64,000 nt of DNA, from contig JASDDO010000026.1 in the NCBI GenBank assembly GCA_030015575.1, forward strand, positions 456,483,096 to 456,547,095. The letters are read 5' to 3'. The notes below the pieces were generated by a model. It saw only the letters and a list, made by a program, of their open reading frames with translations. It had not been told where the DNA came from and did not search any database. Positions 43,390 to 53,741 of the stretch are shown in pieces. Source of the stretch: Agapanthus africanus (Eukaryota > Streptophyta > Magnoliopsida > Asparagales > Amaryllidaceae). The position numbers and the translations under genes are program-made. Numbering within the stretch: position 1 is the first letter of the stretch; each line of letters opens with the position of its first letter.

Positions 43390-45402
43390 TTATGGATTTT
43401 GTTTATTGGACTTCAACCGGTTTGGAAATGGAACGTTTTTAAAATTGGTTGAATCCAATGCTTGTGGAGGAGATTGTGGAGTTGGAACGGATCCCAGAGC
43501 TGGTGTTTTCGTGGAGTGAGAAATGGGTCCGTTTAGAGCAGAAGAAGAGCCTTTTGAAGAATGGAGATTAGGCTCAGAAGAAGAAGGAGAAGAAGAAGAA
43601 GAAGAAGCGGCCAGGGTGTCATCGTCGATCCGTGTGCCAATATTGTTTTGCAGCATCCTTCCCGATCTCAATGTAGTCACGACACTCACATTATGGTTTT
43701 GTTGTTCAAGAGCAACATTTACATTATGTGGGTGACCGGGATTTGGGAGTGGTTGAGATGGAAGCTTCCCCTTTTCTCGCTCACTTAGTGCCGCATTCAG
43801 CTGTGCAATCTGGGCTTCAATGGTCTTGATGCTTTACCCGTGTGCAGCAGTGTGTTGCACCAAAGACTGAATAGACGACTGGATGTTTGCGGTGGATTGT
43901 GTCGATTGTTTAACGAAGGCATCCAGACTTCGTTCTAGCGAGGAAACCTTATCGTTGTTTGACGGAACAAAGTTGTTTTGCGGAAAAGAATTGTTGGGTG
44001 CAAAGTTGTTCGTCTGATTTTGAAAAGGTTGGAGTTGGAAGGGCTGCTGAAATTGATGTTGAGTTTGTTGTTGCGCTTGTTGTTGCGGCGGAGGGGGCCT
44101 TTGGAAATTGTTACCTTGGAATTGATGACGATTCTGATTCCAGGCGAAATTTGGGTGGTTCCTCCAACCGAGATTGTAGGTGGAAGAGTATGGATCATTT
44201 CTCGGTCTTTGCTGAAATGCAGCATTAACCTGATCCTGTCCTTGAGATGGTGGATTGTAAGGACACTGTTCAGTTTAGTGAGAAGGATCGGAACAACAAG
44301 CACAAATGGTTCGAAGGGGAAGAACAGGGGCAGGAGATGAAAATTTGCTCTCTATTGCTTTAAGTTTTCTCGTTATTGCAGCCATTTCAGCTTTCATCGT
44401 AATAGAGATATCGAGTTGGTGAATTCCTACCCTAGACGGACCAGTAGAAGTGGAAGAAGAAGAAGAAGTTGGTCTGGTGCTCTCCCATTGAAGCGTTTGT
44501 TCCGCAAGGTCGTCGAAGAATTGCCACGCTTCCTCGTCAGATTTCGATAGGTAGTGGCCCTGACAAATGGTTTCCAACAACTGCTTGGTTGCTGGGTTCG
44601 GGCCCTCGTATAAGGTTTGGCAAAGTTGCCATTTCTCGATACCATTGTGAGGGCACTGAACAAGAAGGTCTTTATACCGGTCAAAGCACTTTCAGAAGGG
44701 TTCAGTAGGAAGCTGGGAGAATTGGTTGATTTCGTTACGGATCTTCGCGGTTTTATAATTCGGATAGAATTTCTTGAGAAACGCTTTCACAAACTCGTCC
44801 CAACTGGTTATGGAGTGGGAAGCGGTGCTATACAACCATTTTTCAGCAAGATCGCACAACGTGAATGGAATGACCCATAGCCGTATAGCATCGTCCGACA
44901 GCTGGGTCGTTTTCATCATGGCACAAACATTTTGAAACTTGTTGATGAAGATATAGGCATCTTCAGATTCAAGCCCATGAAATTTCGGAAGCATGTTAAT
45001 GAAGTGGGGCTTAATTTCAAAATTATTCCCATTGGCCGGTGGAAGGGAAAGATAGGTGGGAAGTGTAGAACGGCTGGGATAGAAACGATCCTGGAGCGCG
45101 ATTCGCTGTGGCGCTACGACAGGCGGTGGTGGTGGGTTATTCGCATCCATAGGAGGTCGAATCAATCCCGGGGGAGTTGTAGGGATGTTTGGATTAAATC
45201 CTGACATCGCGGAAGAAGAGGTTGGTGATGGTGAAGGTGAGGATGTATGAACAGAATTCCGGTCAACGTCGGAGTTGGCCGGCAAAGGTAAGGGTGAAAG
45301 AGGCGTGGAAGGAGTTTCAACGTCTGAGTCGATCGCGTAGTCGGTAGCGACTAACGTAACGCGGACTAGGTGGGCGCTAGTGTCCCGAGTCCAAGCGGAC
45401 AT
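43390..45402 (-). pseudogene. Athila-like gag of gypsy 1
   Basis: Gag coat protein that forms the particle and packages RNA. It starts at 45402 (MSAWTRDTSAH) with a Ser/Pro-rich region. The retrotransposon gag domain follows (IKPHFINMLPKFHGL, FTLCDLAEKWLYS, SWDEFVKAFLKKFYP, NPATKQLLETICQGH), then a CCHC knuckle (CACCSDPSH..TEQC) and a Gln/Asn-rich tail. Stops lie at 44692-44694 (TGG to TGA) and 43834-43836 (CAA to TAA). A TAA inside the knuckle at 44275-44277 and a TAA just before the pol ATG at 43390-43392 are both shared with gypsy 2. Confidence 0.9.
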
Positions 45403-46625
45403 ACACTAAAGGAGTTTAGTGCAGTCAATGCGGAGAAGGTGAGGGTAAGAAAACGTCAATGGAGAAATACGATAGGTGGTGGGTGAAAAAATGTATTCTG
45501 GCGACAAAGGGCAAGTTTTTATAAAAGTTTTTGGTTTTTGTGTTTTTTCTTTTTTTTTAGAAAGAGCTTTACAGAAATAAGTACGGACTTACGGTTTCAA
45601 ACAATCACAAACAAAATATGCACAATCACACCTAGATCTAGGGTCACCTAGGTCAGCTAGACAGCTCCTAACTGTTCCAAAGGGATAGAAATAGGACCTC
45701 AAACAGCCTCTTCTCCGCCAATTGCGGCCAGGTAAGTGCCAGGTAAGTGGGAGGCTCCCCACTACGTTAGTAGTGGTCCTAATTAAGTAACCACTTGCCT
45801 TGGACACACTTGCCTAGACACCGCAAAGTCAGGATAGGATAAACGGCCGCTGCCTGTAACTTGTCCTCTGTCCTATTGAGCGCGAAGTCCTTAAGGCTGA
45901 GTCTAGTATTTTTTTAATTAAACAATGGTGAATGCATATGCTTTTTGTGATTTCTGGGGTCCTGGGAAGGGTGATGAAATCCCCACCCAATCTGGATTGG
46001 TTTCAATCCCCTTAAAGTCCGTATTAATATATGCAAAGCAGTAACAATCAACTGCAATCAATTTTTATTTTTTAGCGCGGCACAAAGAATCCTGTACAAA
46101 AACAATTTATTAGAAGGGGGAAGAGAGTTTGCGCAAAGAATGCTGCAGAAAACACAGTTCAGTGGAGTTCAGAGGAGTCGGCAAGGAGTAAGGAACACTC
46201 ACAGGGATTTTTGGGGATCAATGGCTTCAACCAGCCGCGGTTCCGCGGCAATAGACTCCTTATGCCGCGGTTCCGCGGTAGGATAGTGGGAATGGGCCTT
46301 CAAATTCCTGTGATGTTCTGTTCTGGTGTCCTCTTTTGTTTCTGGAGCTCCTGAATCCTGATTTGCCCACTGGATCTGCTCCAGAATCTTTCAGTAGACC
46401 GTTTGTTTCGTCTTGATCACCTGCGGTGTAGCCGCGAGATATGGGTCTAACATCCCACGTCTTTGGCACTGAACTCGACCTTTCCTTGTCACCTGCACAC
46501 TTGCACAAAAACTAATCAAAAATAACAAGATGATTTTTACAATGTATATATTTTTTTGTTTTGTTTTTCGGTTATGTTTATATTCACAAATTAACCCGAA
46601 ATTACACAAAGAAATAAACTACCGT
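45403..46625 (-). other. Leader of gypsy 1
   Basis: About 1.2 kb without a coding frame. It contains a copy of the GC-rich palindrome pair at 46234-46279 (both halves here are CCGCGGTTCCGCGG). Confidence 0.75.
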
Positions 46626-46643
46626 CACCCGGCAACGGCGCCA
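46626..46643 (-). promoter_or_regulatory. Primer binding site, Asp tRNA, gypsy 1
   Basis: The minus strand reads TGGCGCCGTTGCCGGGTG, matching the complement of plant Asp tRNA 3' end for its first 16 bases. It lies two bases after the LTR. Confidence 0.92.
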
Positions 46644-46645
46644 TT

Positions 46646-48227
46646 TGATTGGTAGAGTTTTTGCGTGTTCAAGTTTATTACCGCAATCAAGACGGTTTCG
46701 CTTGTAGCTAGCCGGTTGAGTACGGGTCGTCCGTAGGGATATGGGAATCTTTTTCTATGTGCTTTAACGAGTTAAGTCCAAATGTCCAGGTTTATTTTGA
46801 GATTAACTATGTGCTAAAATGATATGTAATGAGAGCTTGTTAGGGTTAGGAATAGGTTAGTTTGAGTTAGGAGTCGCTCACTTCTTTCGCTGCCACTCAT
46901 AATATCGGTGTTACGGTAATCGGCAACAACGGAGATTAGCACGACTAGGAAGGAACTTGCGAGTATAAGCTAGGCTTTCCAACGCTTAAGTTCTTCCTTT
47001 TGGTGCTTGTCCGTCCGTTCTTGGCTCTTAGCCTTAACCTCCGGTTAATTCAACCACAACCGGTCTCACTAAGGAATCACCGCTATCATGTAGGATAGGG
47101 TGCCGTAGGGAGCGGATTGTGGTTCAATTAACGAGAGTCCGAATTAAGATGTTGGGCAAGGAAAGAGTGAGAGAGATTTCCTTCTCTCAAACTTTCCTTA
47201 TCCTACCCTAACAAGTTAAGAAAACTACTCAACCATTATAAGAAAAAGAATACAACAAAAGGAGGAAGATAGAAAGAAGGAGATTAGAAGATTACAACTA
47301 GCTATTTGAGACCTCACCTTGGCAAGGATCAAGCTTAAGCATCATTGTTGTTAAGGATAAAGAAAAACTAGAAGAAGAAAGAAACAAACAAGAAATAACA
47401 ACAACTAGATTAGCAAATAAAAATTACAAGCAATTATAATTAACAAAAGAACAAGACAAGCATGATAAAGAAAAGAACTCTTTTATTCATCACTTCACTC
47501 ACAAAAGCTCACTACAAGGTTTTAATGGAGAAGAGATGAGAAGAGGAAGAAGAACAACAACATATATCCTAAAATCTAAATACAAGAATAAGCACCCTTG
47601 GCTTTGGCAAGTTCTGGACTATTTATAGGCAGGCAACAGAAATTCTAGGGCAACATTCTGGATCATCATGAAAAGACCAAATAGCCCCTGAAAAGTTTCC
47701 ATCTGACGAGCCAGCATGGCCGCGGTTCCACGGCCTAAGTGTGCTTATGCCACGGAACCGCGACTATTTAGAAGACTTAGGCCTTCAATTTTGGTGATTT
47801 CCCTTGGTTTGGAGTACCCTTCAGTGTGGTATATGTTGTTTCTCAGAAGCTCTTCACAATTTTTCCAGAATTTCAGCAGAACAAAAGGTGATGTGATGTT
47901 GATCTTTTTTCATGATTTTTCTTGAGCTCCGCGTAGATATGTTGGATCTTGTGTCGACATTGAGCTTTGTGCATGAAAATGACATTGATTTGCCATTTTG
48001 TCCCTTAAACTGGTGTGCGGCAATATACAGATAGAGAGCGGAGACCCGTGTTTTATCTGTGGTTGGCAGTAATCCGGAATTTGTCGTGCTTTTCCATGAA
48101 TTTCACTGTTTTAGAGCTAAGAACCTGTATCCTGCAATTAACTAGCAAACACGGCTCAAGAGCACCTACCGATAAGAAATGTGATAAAAATTGGGAGGTA
48201 TAAAAATGCAAAAATCTTATATGAACA
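46646..48227 (-). repeat. 5' LTR of gypsy 1, 1582 bp
   Basis: The promoter LTR on the minus strand, beginning TGTTCAT at 48227 and ending CCAATCA at 46646. It carries an intact TATA box and a GC-rich hairpin. Confidence 0.94.
47620..47627 (-). promoter_or_regulatory. TATA box in gypsy 1 5' LTR
   Basis: The minus strand reads GCCTATAAATAGTCC. It is conserved at 62004-62011 and 51614-51621 in gypsy 2. Transcription should start about 30 bp downstream, toward lower coordinates. Confidence 0.7.
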
Positions 48228-48232
48228 TGCGC

Positions 48233-49266
48233 GTTTGGTGCCCGGGCAGTTATAACTAGCGGGCTTTGGTTTAATCCAGATCCTATTATACGTTTTGGGC
48301 TTGGTTTTGTCTCTTTGTATTCGTGTTTCTCAGAACACAGATGCGGGTGTGTATGCACAGTTGACAGAGACAGAGGCAGAGGATCTATTTGTATTCGTGT
48401 TCCTCGGAACACGGATGCGGGTGTGTATGCACAGTTGACAGAGACAGAGGCAGAGGATTCTCATTAGGGTTGTTAACTGTTGACTTTTTCTAAACCCTAA
48501 TGAGAATAAGAAATTTGATTAATAATAATATTAATTAAGTATTATTGTGCCATGGTTGGGTTGAAAGTTTGACTTTGTTGACTTGTTGACTTTGTTGACC
48601 GACTGACTAGTTTGGACTTGTTGACCATCATCATTGCATGGCTATCATTTCATAGCTATGACTTTTGGCTTGCTTGTTCTTTACAACATGAGTGCATGAA
48701 GTGATAATGCCATTGACATGAACCATCACAAAATCCTTTAATTATTCTTATATAGATGATTATTTTCCTTTTGAGAGCATGGTTGTAAAAGTCTTGCTCA
48801 TTCCATCAAATTCATTCTCTCTCATCCAAGCTCTCTCCTCTTCCTCTTGCTCTCCCTCTTCCTCTAGCTCAAGGCAAAAATCTCTCATGTGTTGAGAACC
48901 ATTTTCCTTGGAGATAAAACCCTAAAACACTTCTCTACTCATCCTAAGGTCCAAGGTCTAGCAAGCCAAGGATTTTAGTCTCCTCTAGATTGAGGTTGGA
49001 GCCAAAGGTAAAAGCTTTCGGGTGGATCCATCTTCGGCACAAGGAGACGACGAGGTGAGGGTGATCCGACCATCACAAGGAGTCGAAGAGAAGGAGTTCA
49101 AGTTTAGATATAACCCCTAACATAGTAGCTAAACTCTTAGCTAGGTTGTTAGATAGTTTGTTTAGCAAAGATCCGTCTTTTGAGTCCATGTTACCTTCAC
49201 CGAAAAAATCATTTTTCACCATTTCCGCAACCCCAAAGAACCGGGGACGGGTAATGTGGACTTACA
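48233..49266 (+). repeat. 3' LTR of copia C, second part
   Basis: It continues from 36310 after the duplicated TGCGC and ends GTGGACTTACA. It contains a two-copy 74-bp tandem repeat (48314 and 48388) with a hairpin, perfect in the second copy: CGTGTTCC-TC-GGAACACG at 48396-48413. Confidence 0.92.
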
Positions 49267-49271
49267 AGAAT

Positions 49272-49316
49272 GAGGCTGTCTTTCTCGTATTGTACGTGGA
49301 TGACATACTTGTTCCT
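49272..49316 (+). pseudogene. Continuation of copia B RT after the C insertion
   Basis: After the second AGAAT the frame of B resumes and encodes EAVFLVLYVDDILV, matching LYVDDILL of C and D. It is then lost at about 49316, where unrelated sequence E begins. Confidence 0.88.
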
Positions 49317-49349
49317 TGATTAAAAAATCAGGAAAAGCTTCAGAAGAGG

Positions 49350-49531
49350 CATCATGTGCTCACACGTGACCAGTGGTCACGTGTTGGCACGTGATGGTTA
49401 AGCAGTGGCAAAGAAGAGGAGAAAAAGTTCAGGGGGTCACGTGCTTTCACGTGACCGGGGGTCACGTGCTTAGACGTGACCGGGGGTCGCGTGCTCACAC
49501 GTGACCAAAGGTCACGTGGCCACACGTGACT
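49350..49531. repeat. Array of six G-box inverted repeats
   Basis: Units at 49350-49371, 49375-49397, 49435-49456, 49460-49481, 49485-49506 and 49510-49531. The best is GGTCACGTG-CTTT-CACGTGACC. CACGTG is the plant G-box bound by bZIP and bHLH factors. Further units are at 50616-50637, 62654-62675, 62728-62750 and 62824-62847. Confidence 0.85.
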
Positions 49532-49869
49532 GGATTTAAAAGCCTTGTTATTCAACAGAATTAAATTCTGGATAAGATCATTTAAATCTTTCCAAAATGG
49601 AGAAGAATTATTTAAAACCGTTGGATTAAGAATCCGAGGGTGATTAAATATCACCAATTTATGGAAAAATCTTGGACAAGGAAAGATTCCCCCTAAATCT
49701 CACCGAAATAACAAAGAAATATCTTAGGATTTAAAATCCAACGGTGAATAAAATTCACCTAATAACCTAAAGGCCTAGATCAATGATGAAAGTAAATTTA
49801 ATCTCTCAATAAATAAATCAGATCTCTCAATGAGAGATTTACAAAACAGATTGATTCTTTTCCTTCTCC

Positions 49870-49877
49870 TATAAATA
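49870..49877 (+). promoter_or_regulatory. Putative TATA box of element E
   Basis: CCTATAAATATGAGCC lies about 340 bp downstream of the G-box array and upstream of the palindrome array. The sequence context is good; function is inferred. Confidence 0.5.
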
Positions 49878-50022
49878 TGAGCCAAGAGTTATAGGGAAAA
49901 AAGAAGAAGAGATAGAGCATTGGAATCTTAAAAAAAAACCCAGAGAGAAAAGAAAAAAGAATTCGATTCTCTACAAAGAAAAACCCTAGGTAAGAAAAGA
50001 AAGGGGGTAAAGGTTTCAAAAA

Positions 50023-50580
50023 GAGAATTTAATTCTCAAATCCAAGAGTTTAACTCTTATATAAAAAAAAAAAGAAAAGAACTTAGTTCTTTCCCTGGTT
50101 TAAGATCTGCAAAGTGCACATCTCCCCACAAATTGAGAATTTAATTCTCATTGGGTTGTGATCCTGCCATGCAGATCTAAAACATAGAGGAGGGATTGAG
50201 TTTTTTTTTTGAGAATTTAATTCTCACAAAGTTATAGGAATTTAATTCCTCCAAGAAAATTAGGGTTTAACCCTATATAAGAATTCAATTCTCCAAAATT
50301 ATAGGAATTTAATTCCTTCAAAATGGATAGAACTAGGGTTTAACCCTAATTGAGAACTTAATTCTCTCAGACTCACAGGAATTTAATTCCCTTAAAAAAG
50401 AAATTAGGGTTTCACCCTACACCAGAACTTAATTCTTTACATATATGGGAATTTAATTCCTACAGAGGGAAAATTAGGGTTTAACCCTATCCAAGAATAT
50501 AATTCTTCAAAAAAAATGGGAATTTAATTCCTCTAAGATTATTGCTAGGGTTTAGCCGTATGAAGAATTTAATTCTCAAA
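50023..50580. repeat. Tandem array of alternating odd palindromes, period about 70 bp
   Basis: Three palindrome types alternate, each with a single central base: GAGAATTTAATTCTC, GGAATTTAATTCC and AGGGTTTAACCCT. GGAATTTAATTCC recurs at 50237, 50304, 50378, 50448 and 50519. Variants keep much of the symmetry, for example AAGAGTTTAACTCTT at 50044. Confidence 0.85.
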
Positions 50581-50637
50581 AAGATAAAGAGATCTTTGAA
50601 CTGGCAAAGAACCAGGGTCACGTGTCCGCACGTGACC

Positions 50638-52222
50638 TGATTGGTAGAGTTTTTGCGTGCTTAGTTAATTACCGCAATCAAGACGGTTTTGCTTGTAGCT
50701 AGCCGGTTGAGTACAGGTCGTCCGCAGGGAGATGGGAATCTTTTTCTATGTGCTTTAACGAGTTAAGTCCAAATGTCCAGATTTGTTTGAGATTCACTAT
50801 GTGCTAAAATGATTTGTAAAGAGAGCTTGTTAGGGTTAGGATTAAGTTAGTTTGAGTTAGGAGTCGCTCACTTTTTTCATTGCCACTCTTAATATCGGTG
50901 TTACGGTAATCGGCAACAACGAGGATTAGCACGACTAGGAAGGAACTTGCGAGTATAAGCTAGGCTTTCCAACGCATAAGTTCTTCCTTTTGGTGCTTGT
51001 CCGTCCGTTCTTGGCTCTTAGCCTTAACCTCCGGTTAATTCAACCACAGCCGGTCTCACTAAGGAATCACCGCTATCATGTAGGACAGGATGCCGTAGGG
51101 AGCGGATTGTGGTTCAATTAACGGGAGTCCGATTTAAGCTGTTGGGCAAGGAAAGAGTGAGAGAGATTTCCTTCTCTCAAACTTCCCTTATCCTACCCTA
51201 ACAAGTTAAGAAAATTACTCACCCATTACATGAAAAAGGAAAATAAAACAAAGGGGAAAGATAGAAAGAAAGAGGTTAGAAGATTACAACTAGCTATTTG
51301 CGACCTCACCTTGGCAAGGATCAAGCGTATGCATCATTGTTGTTTAAGGATAAAGAAAAAGAGAATAAGAAAGAAATAAACACAAATAACAACAACTAAA
51401 TTAGCAAATGAAAATTACAAGCAATTATAGTTAACAAAATAACAAGAACAAGACAAGCATGATAATAAAAAGAACTCCTTCATTCATCCTTCACTCACAA
51501 AAGCTCACTACAAGTTTTAATGTAGAAGAGATGAGAAGAGGAAGAAGAACAACAATTTGTATCCTAAAATCTAAATACAAGAATAAGCACCCTTGGCTTT
51601 GGCAAGTTCTGGACTATTTATAGGCAGGAAACAGAAATTCTAGGGCAACATTATGAACCATCATAAAAAGACCAAACTGCCCCTAAAATATTACATTCTG
51701 AAGAGTCCGTACGGCCGCGGTTCCGTGGCCTAAGCATGCTTATGCCGTGGAACCGCGGCCTATATGGGGGCTTGTGCCTTCAATTTTGGTGATGCTCCCT
51801 GGTTTGTTGTGCCCTTTAGTCTGGTATATGTTTTTTTCTCAGAATTTCTTCACGATTTTTCCAGAATTTCTGTTGATCAAAAGGTGATGTGATGTGGATC
51901 TTTTGCCATGATTTTTCTTGAGCTCCGCGTAGATATGTTGGATCTTGTGTTGCCATTGAGCTTTGTGCATGAAAATGACTTTGATTTGCCATTTTATCTC
52001 TTAAACTGGTGTGCGGCAATATACGGATAGAGAGCGGAGACCCGTGTTTTATCTGTGGTTGGCAGTAATCCGGATTTTGTCGTGCTTTTCCATGAATTTC
52101 ACCGTTTAGAACCGAGAACATGTATCCTGCAATTGACTAGCAAACACGGCTCAAGAGTACCTCCCGATAAGCAATGTGATAAAAATTGGGCGGTATAAAA
52201 ATGCAAAAATCTGATATGAACA
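50638..52222 (-). repeat. 3' LTR of gypsy 2, 1585 bp
   Basis: It spans TGATTGGTAGAG to ATGAACA, followed by the purine tract (GTTTGGGGGTATT, minus strand). It carries the hairpin 51713-51760 and a TATA box at 51621-51614. Confidence 0.93.
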
Positions 52223-53741
52223 AATACCCCCAAACTTATCATTTGCTCGTCCCGAGCAAAGCCAATTTATTCACAAAAAATTCCTAACCTCACTTTCGCA
52301 GGGAACGCGATTGCACTGAGCATGTGCAACAAGCCGTTAAACCTCTAGGTGTCCCTAGTAGGAGGAGTGTTGTATCCTGAGGGTTTTCAGCGGATATTAC
52401 CCACAAAATCCGGTCAAGCTAGTTTTGCAAAATAACTATGATTCAAACCCTAAAGTTTTGTTTCAGAAAATAACAATTCTATTATCCTAAGTCTAGACTA
52501 TCGAACCTTTATTTTTCACACCTCGCTTCTTATTTAACTTTAAGATTTTATATGTCTTTACGTGCAGTGCAAATAGTGTCGTTAAGTTCCAGAAGGATCG
52601 ATTAAAGTCATCATGTCACACAATAAAGCCTAGATAAAATTTTTAAAAGGATCACATAAGTTTTATAAAGAGTTAAGCGTTTTTCAAGTTTCGTTTTCCA
52701 GTAAGGTTTCAACTTCAGAATTTCTATCTTCCTTAACAGAAAACTAGGTCTTATTTTTCACTCCACCTTTTTTTTGTTTTAATTTCATATACAGCTCTGT
52801 GAATGTGCAATAGTCTTTATCATAGAATAAAACCTTCATATCTCCGCTAGAAATATTTTTTATAAAAACCTGTCTTTTGTCAAGATTATTCTCACACAAA
52901 GAGACGTTAGGAATTTTAACCCGGAGAGAACACTTGCTTGACTTTGTTTTAATCTGGAATTTCTAGGCTTCTTAACGAGCTTTGGGCCAATGCACCCAAA
53001 CCAGTTGGCTTTAGGGCATTAGGTGTAGAAACACCCCAGCGGACTTAATTACTCAAGTTACGTAGGTCCAAAAACAAAAGACAATTTGGCGTGAAAATCA
53101 TGATAATTCAATACGAACGGAGATATAACCGGCAGTTCAATTTATTTTTTGGATAAAAGACGTGTTTAGTGGGTTCGGTGTGTAATCATTCCAATCAAGT
53201 TCCAGATGGGTTATTTTTCAGACTTAGTTCCAATTAAGGTATCAATAACATTCCTTCATATTCAATTTACTTCATAAACTATTCTTGATATTACTTATTT
53301 CAGAACAAACCTATTTGATCCTCAGAAAATCATTTATCCATTTAAAAGTTTTTAGACATAAAAGACTTGTCATCTAATTTCCAAAACTCACGACACGTGT
53401 AGTGTGATGTAAAGACGTATATCTGCTATAGTTAACTTCAAAGGAGAGTTATCTTTCAGGTTTTCAAAATCTAAAAATAAGATTTAGTTATTCTTATCTT
53501 ATCAAACTAAACCGTCGAAATGTTGAATCAGAGTTCTCCCACTAGCTAACTTGACAGAAAAGTTTTTATGTTTTTAGAAATTTTTCTGATTTTTATGGAT
53601 TTTATGGATTTTAATATGCAGATGCAAAATATGAATGTGAAGGTTAGAAATGCGTACCGAGCGTACTCCCAAACTTGAACTGGACAGTGTCCTCACTGTC
53701 ATTGCATGAAGTGATCTTTTGAAGGGTCAAAATTGTCGGTT
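52223..53741 (-). other. Non-coding segment between integrase and 3' LTR, gypsy 2
   Basis: 1.5 kb collinear with 37883-39404, also without a frame. No env-like gene. Confidence 0.8.

Larger units (their letters stand above)
36311..48227 (-). mobile_element. Ty3/gypsy Athila-like retrotransposon 1, 11.9 kb
   Basis: A complete element: LTRs 36311-37882 and 46646-48227, Asp-tRNA primer site, gag, and pol in the order protease, RT, RNase H, integrase. TGCGC duplications occur at 36306-36310 and 48228-48232. Integrase has no chromodomain, and there is no env-like frame between integrase and the 3' LTR. The LTRs are about 96% alike in the stretch compared by eye. Athila assignment rests on the Asp primer site, the DLGASVNLLP protease and the gag motifs. 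Confidence 0.95.
19394..49266 (+). mobile_element. Ty1/copia retrotransposon C, with nested insertions
   Basis: It is inserted in the RT of B, and AGAAT is duplicated at 19389-19393 and 49267-49271. Without nested insertions it comprises a 5' LTR (19394-19644 and 28579-29323), body 29324-35178, and 3' LTR (35179-36310 and 48233-49266, about 2166 bp). Element G occupies its 5' LTR and gypsy 1 its 3' LTR. Joining the flanks restores B's reading frame across the YVDD motif. Confidence 0.93.
49317..50637. mobile_element. Unclassified palindrome-rich element E, left part
   Basis: Non-coding. It begins TGATTAAAAAATCA immediately after B's RT, which could be an LTR start. It holds six paired-G-box hairpins (49350-49531), a TATA box (49870-49877), then arrays of 13-15-bp palindromes to 50580, and one more G-box hairpin at 50616-50637 ending at the gypsy 2 insertion. 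I recognise no coding region. The promoter-then-leader order suggests an LTR retroelement, but the partner LTR and primer site are not visible. Confidence 0.45.

Noticed and set aside
49352..49657. Minus-strand 101-codon frame across the G-box array
   Set aside because: Its peptide is only a translation of the repeated CACGTG hairpins, with no other support.
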